This document shows positions 45,237-54,600 of a stretch of 64,000 nucleotides of DNA, one piece after another. Under the pieces are notes generated by a model. It searched no databases, was not told where the DNA came from, and saw nothing but the letters and a program-made list of their open reading frames with translations. How positions within the stretch are numbered: position 1 is the stretch's first letter; every line of letters starts with the position of its first letter. Location of the stretch: positions 22,934-86,933 of the forward strand of contig CAZXMW010000011.1 in the NCBI GenBank assembly GCA_964641415.1, written 5' to 3'. The DNA is from JAHECW01 sp964641415. Lineage in GTDB: Bacteria; Acidobacteriota; Thermoanaerobaculia; Thermoanaerobaculales; Sulfomarinibacteraceae. Made by a program: the position numbers and the translations under genes.

Positions 45237-45988
45237 ACCGCCGCCTGGTCTACCTGGACTGCGCCGGCGGCGCCGCCGGCGACATGGTGCTGTGCGCGCT
45301 GGTCGAAGCCGCCGAGTGCGCCGAGCTGATCGAGCGGTTGCCGGGCGCCCTCGGGATGTCCGACGTCACCGTCGACTGGCCGGCGACGCCGCCCGGCGGC
45401 TTCGCCGCTCGACGACTGGTGGTCGGCTTCGATCCCGGCGCCCATCCCGAGCATCGGACCCTGGCCGACGTCGAGGCGCTCGTTGAACGCGCCGAGCCGC
45501 CGATCGCCGTCGCGTCCCTGGCGAGGGCGGTGTTCCGAACCCTGGCCGAGGCCGAGGCGGAGGTCCACGGGACGACCGTCGACGCGGTGCACTTCCACGA
45601 GGTCGGGGCGGTCGACGCGCTCATCGACATCCTGGGGTCCTGTCTCGCCCTCGATCGGCTGGCGCCGGACGAGGTCGTCTGCTCGGCACTGCCGATGGGT
45701 GCGGGCACCGTCGAGTGCTCCCACGGCACCCTGCCGCTGCCGGCGCCGGCGGTGGCCGCGCTGCTGCCCGGGGTGCCGGTTTTCCCGGCGGGTGTCGACG
45801 GCGAGACCGTGACCCCGACCGGCGCGGCGCTGGTGACCACCCTCGCCCACCGCTTCGGGCCGATGCCGGCGATGACCGTCGAGGCGGTCGGGGTCGGCGC
45901 GGGGACCCTGGAGCGGCCCGGGCTGCCCAATCTGCTGCGCGCGTTCGTCGGCAGCGTCGCCGTTTTTGACCCGGGTGCTGACGAATGA
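45233..45988 (+). CDS. larC: LarC N-terminal part only (nickel-pincer cofactor), C-terminal domain missing
   Basis: 251 residues. LarC inserts nickel into the pincer dithiocarboxylate in a CTP-dependent reaction. The N-terminal domain is intact: YLDCAGGAAGDMVL, AVHFHEVGAVDALIDI, PAPAVAALLPGVPV and ETVTPTGAALV, ending at ERPGLPNLLRAF. Full LarC proteins are near 400 residues, and in Lactiplantibacillus the C-terminal LarC2 part is made by ribosomal frameshifting; that C-terminal domain binds the CTP. Here the chain stops at GADE, the next gene begins four bases earlier (ATGA), and no LarC2-like sequence lies in any frame of the region that follows. The gene looks intact by codon use, so either LarC2 is elsewhere or the enzyme works without it. 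Confidence 0.9.
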   Translation: MNRRLVYLDCAGGAAGDMVLCALVEAAECAELIERLPGALGMSDVTVDWPATPPGGFAARRLVVGFDPGAHPEHRTLADVEALVERAEPPIAVASLARAVFRTLAEAEAEVHGTTVDAVHFHEVGAVDALIDILGSCLALDRLAPDEVVCSALPMGAGTVECSHGTLPLPAPAVAALLPGVPVFPAGVDGETVTPTGAALVTTLAHRFGPMPAMTVEAVGVGAGTLERPGLPNLLRAFVGSVAVFDPGADE

Positions 45989-46791
45989 GCGCGCACGACC
46001 GGCTCCTGGAGTGGTTCCGCGACGCCGGCTCGGCGCTGGTGGCGTACTCGGGCGGGGTCGACAGCACCCTGCTGGCGCGGGCGGCCCACGACGCCCTCGG
46101 CGACCGGGCGGTGGCGCTGACCGCGGTGTCGGCGTCGCTGGCGCCGGTCGAGCTCGAGGACGCGCGTTCGCTGGCCGCCGGAATCGGCATCGAACACGTG
46201 CTCGTGACGTCGTCCGAGACGACGCTCCCTGCCTACCTCGCCAACGACGCCGACCGCTGCTATCACTGCAAGTCGGAGCTCTACGGTCTCTGCGCCCGGG
46301 TCGCGGACGAGCGCGGCCTCGCGGTCATCGTCAACGGTCTCAACACCGACGACCTGTCGGACCACCGGCCGGGCAACCGCGCGGCCGACGAGACCGGGGT
46401 GCGGTCGCCCTTCGTCGAGCTCGGCTTCGACAAGGCGGCGATCAGAGAGAGCTCTCGGCGTCTCGGACTGCCGACCGCCGACAAGCCCGAGCTCGCCTGC
46501 CTCGCGTCGCGCTTCCCGACCGGAACTCCGATCACCATCGCCGGCCTCGAGCGGGTCGCCAACGCCGAGCAGACGGTCGCCGGCCTCGGCTTCTCGCAGT
46601 ACCGGGTCCGCTTCCACGGCGACGTCGCGCGCATCGAGGTCCCGGCCGACGAGATCGCCCGGCTGGCGGACGACGAGCTGCGCCGGCGACTGCTCGACGG
46701 CGTGCGCGCCGCCGGCTTCCGCTTCGTCACCGTCGACCTGGCCGGCTACGCCCGCGGCTCGTCGAATCCCGAGGCGATGGGCCGGGGGTAG
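45985..46791 (+). CDS. larE: LarE, sulfur-donating ATP-dependent sacrificial sulfur transferase
   Basis: 268 residues. The PP-loop SGGVDS (22-27) adenylates the substrate carboxylate. The sulfur-donating cysteine is Cys172 in ELACLASRFP, the counterpart of Cys176 in Lactiplantibacillus LarE, so this is a single-Cys sacrificial type rather than a cluster type with three cysteines there. Also present is the HCKSELY stretch. It converts the two carboxylates of the LarB product to thiocarboxylates. Overlaps larC by four bases. No larA (lactate racemase) or other NPN-dependent enzyme is in the window. Confidence 0.95.
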   Translation: MSAHDRLLEWFRDAGSALVAYSGGVDSTLLARAAHDALGDRAVALTAVSASLAPVELEDARSLAAGIGIEHVLVTSSETTLPAYLANDADRCYHCKSELYGLCARVADERGLAVIVNGLNTDDLSDHRPGNRAADETGVRSPFVELGFDKAAIRESSRRLGLPTADKPELACLASRFPTGTPITIAGLERVANAEQTVAGLGFSQYRVRFHGDVARIEVPADEIARLADDELRRRLLDGVRAAGFRFVTVDLAGYARGSSNPEAMGRG

Positions 46792-46932
46792 GTTTCGAGA
46801 ACGGCCTTCTGCGGCGGCCGCTTGGCAGATCACGAGGCTGTTCAGGCGTGGGAGATGGTTTCTGGGAACTTGGGTCGATGTTTGTGGTGCGGGCATCTTG
46901 CCCGCCAACGATCCTGGAGGCACGCGACGATT

Positions 46933-46972
46933 GCCGGAAGGCGCTCGGCACAATGTCAAAGACGGCACGCCC
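46933..46972 (+). repeat. Interspersed repeat family C, copy 1
   Basis: About 38 bases, GCCGGAAGGCGCTCGGCACA followed by ATGTCAAAGACGGCACG, are nearly identical to the reverse complement of 63914-63951. Weaker similarity extends some 20 bases further upstream. Confidence 0.65.
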
Positions 46973-47035
46973 GCCTCAGCGATTGAAGTCGCGTGGATCG
47001 AGGCGGTACAGTTCGGGACAGGGAGAGGGTCCGTC

Positions 47036-47116
47036 CGACACGGGCACTGACACGGAACCGGATCGGGACACGGAAACGGATCCGGATCCGGAACCGAATC
47101 CGGTTCCGGGGACGGA
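47036..47116. repeat. Hexanucleotide island 4
   Basis: A run of CGG-containing units (CGGAAC, CGGATC, CGGGAC, CGGAAA, CGGATC, CGGATC, CGGAAC), several with exact six-base spacing. Same class as island 2. Confidence 0.75.
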
Positions 47117-47141
47117 CGCACCGTCCGTCAGAAAGCACGGA

Positions 47142-47170
47142 TTGCACGCACATTGCGTGTGAAGTAGGCT
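47142..47170 (+). promoter_or_regulatory. Sigma-70 promoter of mgtE
   Basis: TTGCAC (47142-47147), 17-base spacer, TAGGCT (47165-47170). The leader before the start codon is only about 12 bases, too short for an M-box-type Mg2+ riboswitch. Confidence 0.6.
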
Positions 47171-47188
47171 GCTTCGTCGGGGGTGAGG

Positions 47189-48622
47189 ATGACCGACAGA
47201 CCGACGGACACCGCGCAGACCGACGGGACCACCGAGCCGCAGGGCGAGGGGTTCGTCGAGGCGTTTGCGCCGCTCGGCCTCCACCGGGCCGCGGCCGAGG
47301 TCGAGGCGCTCATCGAGGCCGAGGATCGCGACGCCATCGACGAGCTCGTCGCGTCGACCCACCCCGCGGATCTCGCGCTGCTGCTGCGGGCGCTGCGGCT
47401 CGAGCTGTGGTCGGCGCTCATCGAGCGTCTGGACATCACCCGGATCTCGGATCTCATGGAGGAGCTTCCGGACCATCTGCGCGACGATCTCGCCGAGCAG
47501 CTGCAGCCGCAGCAGCTCGCCGACGCCCTCGAGGAGATGGCGTCGGACGACGCCGCCGACGTGATTGCGGACCTCCCCGAGACCATCGCACAGAAGATCA
47601 TCCGCGCCCTGCCGCGCGACGACCGGCGCGAGGTCGAGACCCTTCTCGCCTACCCCGAGGACACGGCCGGCGGGCTCATGCAGATGGAGCTCGTGTCGAT
47701 CCCGGAGCGGGCGACCGTCGGCGAGGTCGTCGACGAGATCCGGGCCGACCGGGACGAGGTCGGTGAGGTGTTCTTCGTCTACGTCGTCGACGACGAGGGC
47801 CGGCTGGTCGGCGTGCTCAACCTCGGCGCCCTGCTGCTCAGCGACAACGACCGGCCGATCCGCGACCTGATGAAGACCAAGATCCACGCGGTGAATCCGG
47901 ACGAAGACCAGGAGCGGGTCGCCCGGCTGTTCAAGCGCTACGACCTGGTGGCGCTGCCGGTGGTCGACGACGGCGGCGTGCTGCTCGGGCGGATCATGCA
48001 CGACGACGTCGTCGACGTGCTCCAGGAGGAGGCCGACGAGGACATCATGCACATGGCCGGGGCCTCGGCCCACGAGCCCGAGCTGGTCTACACCGACCAG
48101 ATGTTCCGGATCGCCGGCATGCGTTTGCCCTGGCTGCTCGCGACCCTCGTCGGGTTGGCGGTTCCGGCCATCCTGACCCGCGGCTTCCAGGTCAGCTTTC
48201 CGAACATGGATGTGCTGGTGCCGTTCGTGCTCGTCATCGGCGCCATGGGCGGCAACGTCGGCGCGCAGTCGGCGACCATCGTCGTCCGGGGCTTCGCCAC
48301 CGGACGCGTCGACTTCCGCAACCTCGGCCACTTCCTGTTCAAGGAGCTGGTGGTGAGCGGGGTGATGGGCCTCGCCTGCGGCCTCCTGTCGGGGCTGGTC
48401 GTCCAGGTCTGGTACGGCATCCCCAGGCTGTCGGCCACCGTCGGGATCTCCATGACGGTGGCCATCGTCGCCTCGGCGATCCTCGGCGTGCTGGTTCCGT
48501 TCTTCTTCCGGCTGGTCAAGATCGACCCCGCCATCGCCGCCGGCCCTGCGGTGACGACCATCGACGACATCGTCGCGATCGGGATCTACTACGTCGTCGC
48601 GATCCTGCTGATCACCGCGTGA
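47189..48622 (+). CDS. mgtE: Magnesium transporter MgtE
   Basis: 477 residues. N domain with Mg2+-sensing acidic helices (LADALEEMASDDAADVIADL), a tandem CBS domain (about 140-265), a plug helix, and five membrane helices with the family marks GNVGAQSATIVVRG and DPAIAAGPAVTTIDDI; the Asp and the polar residues of the selectivity filter are kept. Mg2+ bound to the cytoplasmic domains closes the pore. The start is uncertain: GTG 47183 and ATG 47189 are both in frame. It is next to the lar operon but not obviously linked; convergent with the tryptophanase gene, 27 bases away. Confidence 0.95.
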   Translation: MTDRPTDTAQTDGTTEPQGEGFVEAFAPLGLHRAAAEVEALIEAEDRDAIDELVASTHPADLALLLRALRLELWSALIERLDITRISDLMEELPDHLRDDLAEQLQPQQLADALEEMASDDAADVIADLPETIAQKIIRALPRDDRREVETLLAYPEDTAGGLMQMELVSIPERATVGEVVDEIRADRDEVGEVFFVYVVDDEGRLVGVLNLGALLLSDNDRPIRDLMKTKIHAVNPDEDQERVARLFKRYDLVALPVVDDGGVLLGRIMHDDVVDVLQEEADEDIMHMAGASAHEPELVYTDQMFRIAGMRLPWLLATLVGLAVPAILTRGFQVSFPNMDVLVPFVLVIGAMGGNVGAQSATIVVRGFATGRVDFRNLGHFLFKELVVSGVMGLACGLLSGLVVQVWYGIPRLSATVGISMTVAIVASAILGVLVPFFFRLVKIDPAIAAGPAVTTIDDIVAIGIYYVVAILLITA

Positions 48623-48649
48623 TCTTGGCGCTCTTCGCGCCTTGGCGGT

Positions 48650-50023
48650 TCAACCGATCGGTTCGAAGTGGCAGGTGAAGTGGCGCAGCATCTCGGGTTG
48701 CCGGGTGATCCGGTGGCCCGGGATCCGGTCGCGCTCGCGCCAGACGCCGTCGATGATCTCGATCAGGTAGTCGAAGTGGCTCTGGGTGTAGACCCGGCGC
48801 GGGAAGGCGAGCCGGACCAGCTCGAGGGGCGCCGGCTGCTCCCGGCCGGTTTCGTCGAAGTGGCCGAACATGACGCTGCCGAGCTCGACCGCGCGGACGC
48901 CTCCGGCGAGGTAGAGGGCGTTGACCACGCCGATGCCGGGGTAGTGCAGCGGGTCCATGTCGGGCAGCATCTGCCGGGCGTCGAGAAAGACCGCATGGCC
49001 GCCGGCAGGTCGGACCATGGGTACGCCGATGTCGTCGAGCCGGTTCACCATGTACTCGACCGTGGCGTGGCGGTAGATCTGGTAGTCGACGTCGAGGGCC
49101 TCCCGCAGCCCGACCGCGATCGCCTCGAGATCACGACCGGCGAGCCCGCCGTAGGTCGGGAAGCCCTCGCGCAGGATGAGCAGGTTGCGGAAGCGTTCGG
49201 CCCAGTCGTCGTCGCGGCACACCAGGAAACCGCCGATGTTGGCCAGGCCGTCCTTCTTGCAGCTCATGGTCGCGCCGTCGGCGAGCGCGAACATCTCGCG
49301 GGCGATGTCGAGCAGGTCGTGGTCGGCGTACCCGGCCTCGCGCTCGCGCACGAAGTAGGCGTTCTCGGCGAAGCGGCAGGCGTCGATGATGAACGGGATA
49401 TCGTGCTCGGCGAGCACCTCCCCGACCTCGCGCAGGTTGGCCATGGACACCGGCTGGCCGCCGCCGGTGTTGTTGGTCACCGTCATCATGGCGAACGGAA
49501 TCTTCTCGCGGCCGTGGTCGGCGATGCAGGCCCTGAGGGCATCGACGTTCATGTTGCCCTTGAACGGCGCCTCGTGCTGGGTGTCGAAGGCCTCGGGGCA
49601 GGGCAGGTTGAGGGCCACCGCGCCGCGGTACTCGATGTTGGCCCGCGTGGTGTCGAAGTGGCTGTTGTTGGGCACCACGTCGCCCGGCGACAGGACGGTC
49701 TCCGCGAGAATCGCCTCGGCGGCACGGCCCTGGTGGGTGGGCAGAATGTGGGGCATGCCGGTGATGTCGCGCACCGAGGTTTCGAAGCGCTTCCACGACC
49801 GGCTGCCGGCGTAGCTCTCGTCGCCGAGCATCATGGCTGCCCACTGCTCGGTGGACATCGCGCCGGTGCCCGAGTCGGTGAGCAGGTCGATGCAGCAGTC
49901 CTCGGCGTCGAGCAGGAAGACGTTGGAGTGCGCCGCGGCAAGGGCGGTTTCGCGCTCGGCCCGCGTCGTGATCTTGAGCGGCTCGGTCATCTTGATCCGA
50001 AACGGCTCGATGATGGTGTGCAC
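48650..50023 (-). CDS. tnaA: Tryptophanase (beta-eliminating lyase, PLP)
   Basis: 457 residues. The PLP lysine is the second Lys (257) in MSCKKDGLANIGGFL; SYAGSRSW, THQGRAAE and DACRFAENAYF are shared with both tryptophanase and tyrosine phenol-lyase. Two positions separate these enzymes: Asp124 (SHFDTTRAN) matches Asp137 of E. coli TnaA, not the Thr of tyrosine phenol-lyase, and Leu381 (VRAVELGS) matches the hydrophobic Ile394 of TnaA, not the Arg381 of tyrosine phenol-lyase. Tryptophanase, giving indole, pyruvate and ammonia, is therefore the better call. GTG 50023 has GAGGAGG just upstream. There is no adjacent tryptophan permease and no TnaC-like leader peptide. Confidence 0.88.
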   Translation of the reverse strand: MHTIIEPFRIKMTEPLKITTRAERETALAAAHSNVFLLDAEDCCIDLLTDSGTGAMSTEQWAAMMLGDESYAGSRSWKRFETSVRDITGMPHILPTHQGRAAEAILAETVLSPGDVVPNNSHFDTTRANIEYRGAVALNLPCPEAFDTQHEAPFKGNMNVDALRACIADHGREKIPFAMMTVTNNTGGGQPVSMANLREVGEVLAEHDIPFIIDACRFAENAYFVREREAGYADHDLLDIAREMFALADGATMSCKKDGLANIGGFLVCRDDDWAERFRNLLILREGFPTYGGLAGRDLEAIAVGLREALDVDYQIYRHATVEYMVNRLDDIGVPMVRPAGGHAVFLDARQMLPDMDPLHYPGIGVVNALYLAGGVRAVELGSVMFGHFDETGREQPAPLELVRLAFPRRVYTQSHFDYLIEIIDGVWRERDRIPGHRITRQPEMLRHFTCHFEPIG

Positions 50024-50071
50024 GGCGACCTCCTCGACAGGACGTGAGTGGTTCGGAGGGGAACCGCTCAG

Positions 50072-50099
50072 AGCCTACGCCTTCTCGCCGCCGGGTCAA
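50072..50099 (-). promoter_or_regulatory. Promoter of tnaA
   Basis: Reverse strand: TTGACC (50094-50099), 16-base spacer, TAGGCT (50072-50077), giving a leader of about 40 bases. A TATACT (50111-50116) on the forward strand serves the divergent M23 peptidase gene. Confidence 0.55.
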
Positions 50100-50156
50100 G
50101 AGTCACGCGATATACTCGCGCTCCGGTCCACGCAAAGGGTCGGCAAAGGAGCGTCC

Positions 50157-51530
50157 ATGCGGATCGGTTCACGCACGCCGCGGCGATTTCGCGGCCCTCT
50201 CATCGTCCTGGCGCTCGTCGTCGTCGCGACCGCCGGCTGGCTGGCCCTCAGGGTCGGGCCGGCGCCCATGGTCACCCTCGACACAGAGCGGCCCGCGATC
50301 GGTCGGGCGACACAGGTGTCGGCGCGCTTTCTCGAGCCCGAGGGCGGGCTGACCGGGGTCAGGCTCGAGTTCGTCCAGAGCGACCGGGTCGAGCTCCTCG
50401 ACCGGGCGAGCTTCGACCCCGCGTCACTGCTGCCCTTCGGCAGCGACCGCGGCACTGCAGAGGCTGTGCTCCGGGCTACCGTCGGGCTCGACAGCCAGCC
50501 CTGGTTGACGGCGGGCGACGTCACCGTGCGGGCGATCGCCGAGAGGTCGGCCGGCGTGCTCCGGCGCCCCGACGCCGTGGTCGACGAGATCCGCCTGCCG
50601 GTGCGGCTGACGCCGCCACGCCTCGAGCTGCTGTCGTCGCGCCACTACGCCCGCCAGGGCGGCTCGGGCGCGGTGCTGTACCGGGTCGGGCCGACCGCCG
50701 TAAGGTCCGGCGTGCGCGCCGGGCGCCAGACCTCGACCGGGGCCGCCCTCGAGGGTCGCGACCCCGACCAGCGCTTCGTCATCTACGCCCTGCCCTGGGA
50801 TCTCGACGACGGCAGCGAGGTCCGGCTGTTCGCCGAGGACGATGCCGGCAACCGCGTCGAGGCGCCGTTCCTCGAAGGCTATCGGACGAGGGCTCAACGC
50901 ATCGACGACATCGTCATCACCGACGCCTTTCTCGAACGGGTGGTGCCGGCCGTCGCGAGCCGGACGCCGGGCTTCGACTCCTCGGGCTCGCTGCTCGAAC
51001 AGTACCTGATCATCAACGGTCGGTACCGGGCGGCCGAGCTCGAGGGCGTCGCCGAGCTGGCACAAGCGAGCGAGCCCGGGCTGCTCTGGTCGGCCCCCTT
51101 CCTCCAGATGGCGAGCTCGGCTCGGATGGCCGGCTTTGGCGACAAACGGCGCTACCTGTACGACGGCCGCGAGGTCGACCGCCAGGTCCACCTCGGCCTC
51201 GACCTCGCCTCGACCGCACGCGCGCCGGTGCCGGCGCCGAACACCGGCCGGGTGGTCGCAGCAGGGTGGATGAGCCTGTACGGCAACGCCGTCGTCATCG
51301 ACCACGGCCACGGTCTGCTGTCGCTCTGCGGCCACCTGTCGTCGGTCGAGGCCGAGGCCGGCGACCTGGTTGCCCGAGGCGAGATCATCGGCAGAAGCGG
51401 CGCGACCGGGCTCGCGGGTGGCGACCACCTCCACCTGGAGATCTTCGTCCACGGCCTCTCCGTCGACCCCGTCGAGTGGCTTGACGGCCACTGGATCGAG
51501 GACAACGTCACGTCCAAGATTGATTTTTAA
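50157..51530 (+). CDS. M23-family (LytM/DD-endopeptidase-like) protein
   Basis: 457 residues. An N-terminal signal anchor (LIVLALVVVATAGWLAL, about 15-31) exposes the rest in the periplasm. About 290 residues of beta-rich Ig-like sequence precede a C-terminal M23 domain with the zinc motifs HLGLDLAS (HxxxD) and HLHLEIF (HxH). Both are intact, so it should cleave peptidoglycan cross-links rather than be a degenerate activator. ATG 50157 has GGAG five to six bases upstream. It ends in the A+T-rich repeat at 51526. Confidence 0.9.
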   Translation: MRIGSRTPRRFRGPLIVLALVVVATAGWLALRVGPAPMVTLDTERPAIGRATQVSARFLEPEGGLTGVRLEFVQSDRVELLDRASFDPASLLPFGSDRGTAEAVLRATVGLDSQPWLTAGDVTVRAIAERSAGVLRRPDAVVDEIRLPVRLTPPRLELLSSRHYARQGGSGAVLYRVGPTAVRSGVRAGRQTSTGAALEGRDPDQRFVIYALPWDLDDGSEVRLFAEDDAGNRVEAPFLEGYRTRAQRIDDIVITDAFLERVVPAVASRTPGFDSSGSLLEQYLIINGRYRAAELEGVAELAQASEPGLLWSAPFLQMASSARMAGFGDKRRYLYDGREVDRQVHLGLDLASTARAPVPAPNTGRVVAAGWMSLYGNAVVIDHGHGLLSLCGHLSSVEAEAGDLVARGEIIGRSGATGLAGGDHLHLEIFVHGLSVDPVEWLDGHWIEDNVTSKIDF

Positions 51531-51632
51531 TTCTCAATTCTCAATTTTCAATTATCGAATATCGATGACGAACATGATATTGTGTGCTTAATGCGATATC
51601 AATGAGAATTGAGAATTCAAAATTGACAATTG
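51526..51632. repeat. A+T-rich heptanucleotide inverted repeat, copy 2
   Basis: The left arm (51526-51556) is AATTCTC twice and AATTTTC in tandem, period 7; the right arm (about 51597-51632) is the inverse (GAGAATT, GAGAATT, CAAAATT, GACAATT). The spacer, about 40 bases, is also A+T-rich and has its own palindromes around CGAATATCG. It covers the stop codons of both convergent genes: the M23 stop at 51528-51530 and the RND stop at 51617-51619. Confidence 0.85.
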
Positions 51633-54600
51633 TGTCTGTCAGCTTTCGGCGGGCTCGCGCTTCCACGGCTAAAAATCCGCCAGAGCTTGCTGAGGAGGCG
51701 GCCGACGGCGGCGAAGGCGTCCTCGGACAGCGCCGCGGTGGTCGGCAGCAGCAGCGTGGTCAGGAAGGTCGAGACGACGAGACCGCCCATGATGACGATG
51801 GCCATGGAGTAGTAGTAGACCCCGGCCAGCGCCGGCCGTTCGACGACGATCGGCACCAGCCCGACCAAAGTCGTGATGGCGGTCATGAGGACCGGCCGCA
51901 GTCGCTCGCGGCCGCCCTGGAGCATGGCGGCGGTGCGGTCCATGCCGCGCCGACGATACAGGTTGATGTGCTCGATCATGACGATGCCGTTGTTGACCAC
52001 GACGCCGATGAGCAGCAGCAGACCGATCGCCGCCGGCTGGTCGAAGTCGGTGCCGGTCGCCCACAGCGCCCAGAACGCGCCGGCGAGGGCGAACGGCAGC
52101 GCGACCATGAGCCCGACCGCCTGACGCACCGACTCGAAGAGCGACGCCATGACCGCGAACACCAGTCCGAGAGCGAGCAGCAGGTTGACCAGGAACTCGA
52201 GCGACTGCTCACGCTGCCGGGTCGCCCACTCGGACATGGTCCACGAGTATCCGAAGGGGAAGTCCATGCTGTCCATGGCGGACCGAACCAGCGGCAGGTA
52301 GTCGTTCATGGTGCCGTCGCTGTAGCGGGCGCCGACCCAGACGCTGGTTCGGCGGTTGTCGCGCTGGATCCGGTCCGGTCCGGGCTCGACCCGGAATGAC
52401 GCCATGGACGCGAGGGGAATCTTGTCGCCGTCCGCGGTCCACACCGGCAGAGTGTGAAGCTGGGCGACGCTCTCGGTGGCCCGCTCGTCGAGGGTGAGCC
52501 GCATTTCGCGCTCGCCCGATGGGGTCCGGAAACGCGGCAGCCTGCGGCCCCGGAAGGTCAGCGAGACGACCTCGGCGGGCTGGTTGAGGGGAATGCCGTA
52601 GCGCGCGGCGAGCTCGCGGTCGAGGTCGACGAAGAGCTCCATGCCGCCGGACTGGCTGCTCGTCCAGGCGTCGGCGAGACCCGGGATCTCGGACAGCCGC
52701 TGCTTGGCCTCTTCGGCGAGCTCGGCGAGCACGCCGGTGTCCTCGCCGACCAGCTGGAAGGCGATCCGGTTGCCGCCGCCGCGCCGCCAGCCCCAGCCCG
52801 ACTGGTCCTGGACCTCGAGCTCGATGCCGGGCAGCTCGGGCAGCAGCTCGCGCAGCAGCAGCCGGGTCTCGGCCATGGCGGCCTCGTTGGCGAAGCCCTC
52901 CTTCATGTAGAGCCGGGTCAGCGAGAAGCGGTCGGACCAGAAGGAGTAGATGTGCTCGGCGTTGAGCTCGTCGCGGTGCGGTACGAGGTCGTCCTCGACC
53001 AGGGTGATGGCCGCCTGCTTGCGTTCCAGACTGAGCGGCTCGGAGAACTCGTAGCGGACCTGGACGAAGATCTCGGACTCGTTGGTGTCGAAGTTCTTGT
53101 CGATCTTGCTGAACGGGAACCAGGTCGAGGCGATGACCGCGATACCGATCAGCGGCGTCAGCCAGCGGTGGCGCAAGAAGAAGCCGAGCAGCATCTGATA
53201 CCGGTCCTCGAGCCAGAGCATGAGCCGCGCCCGACCGCGCGACCGTGACCGGATGAGGGTCGAGGTCGCCAGCGGAATCAGGGTCTGGGACACGAAGAGC
53301 GAGGCGAGCAGGGTCAGGCAGACGGTGATCGCGAGCTCGCGCAGGTAGATGTTCATCTCGCTCGGCTTGTTGAAGATCATCGGCAGAAAGACGATGACCG
53401 AGGTCAGGGTGGCGGCGATCACCGCGGTCGACACCTCCCGAGAGCCGACGAGCGCCGCCTCGGTGCGGCTCAGGCCGCGCTGCTGGTGGCGGTAGATGTT
53501 CTCCATGACCACCACCGCGTTGTCGACCAGCATGCCGATGCCGACGATCAGACCGAGCAGGGTCAGGGTGTTCAGAGTCTTGTCCATGGCCCAGATCACG
53601 CCGCAGGCGACGATGAGTGAGAACGGGATGCAGAGCACCGAGACCAGGGTCATGGAGTGCCGGCGCAGGAACGCGAAGAGCACCGCGGACGCGAGCAGTG
53701 CACCGAACAGACCGGTGAACCCGAGGTCGCGCAGGGTCTTGCGGATCTCGGCGCCCTGGTCGAACCAGATCAGGAAGGTGACGCCTTCGAGCTCGGGATC
53801 GGAGTTCATCTCCTCGACCCGCCGCCGGACGTCGTCGCAGATCGCGACCGCGTTGGCGCCGGCCTCGGCGCTGACCGTGACGCCGATGGCGAAGTTGCCG
53901 TCGAGGTGGCGACCGTACTCAAGCGGCGGCTCGTCATAGCGGATGTCGGCGACATCGCCGAGGCTCAGCCCGTCGGCGCGCAGCGGCAGCGATCGGATCT
54001 CCTCGACCGAGGCGAAGGCGCCGACGGTGCGCACCGAAAGCCGGCGCTCAGCCGATCGCAGGACCCCGGCCGAGAGGTCGAAGTTGCTCCTCGAGACCGC
54101 GCGCGACACGTCGCGGACGTCGATGCCGTGGGCCTCGAGATCAGAGATCCGGAGGTTGATCCGCACCTCCCTGGGGTTGACCCCGTCGAGGCTGACCGAT
54201 GCGACGCCGGGGATCCGTTCGAGCGGCCGGACGATCTTGCGTTCGAGCAGGTCGTAGCTTTCCGAAAGATCGCGCTTGGACGACAGCCGGCCCTCGAGCA
54301 CCGGCGCGTCCTCCTCGGCGGCGCTCCAGTTGCCGCCGACGGTGATGTCTCCGATCGTGGCGGGCAGGTCGCGCCGGACCCGGTCGATACGCTCGATGAC
54401 CTCGGCGCGGGCCAGGCTCATCTCGTGGCCCCAGGCGAATCGGAGTCGGATCCGCCCGCCGTCGGCGGTGCAGTGGGACCACATGTCGGTGATTCCCTTG
54501 ACCGAGCCCAACACCTCCTCCAGGGGCCGGACCACCAACCGCTCGGTCTGCTCGGGGGTGGCGTTGGGAAACGGCACCTGGACGAACAGGACCGGTTCCG

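Larger units (their letters stand above)
46792..47188. other. Intergenic region with repeats between larE and mgtE
   Basis: No credible gene in 397 bases. In order: a GGCCTTCTGC stretch (near 46806), a perfect hairpin GCGGGCA-TCT-TGCCCGC (46889-46905), the repeat family C core (46933-46972), hexanucleotide island 4 (47036-47116), a hairpin GACGGAC (47111-47117) with GTCCGTC (47123-47129), and the mgtE promoter. Confidence 0.75.

Noticed and set aside
45989..46791. Possible frameshifted LarC2 domain after larC
   Set aside because: The downstream sequence encodes LarE without interruption; no LarC2-type motif appears in the other frames.
47148..47188. Mg2+ riboswitch before mgtE
   Set aside because: The promoter places transcription start only some 12 bases before the start codon, leaving no room for a riboswitch.
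50024..50065. TnaC-like leader peptide before tnaA
   Set aside because: The predicted leader is about 40 bases and has no start codon followed by a Trp-containing reading frame.
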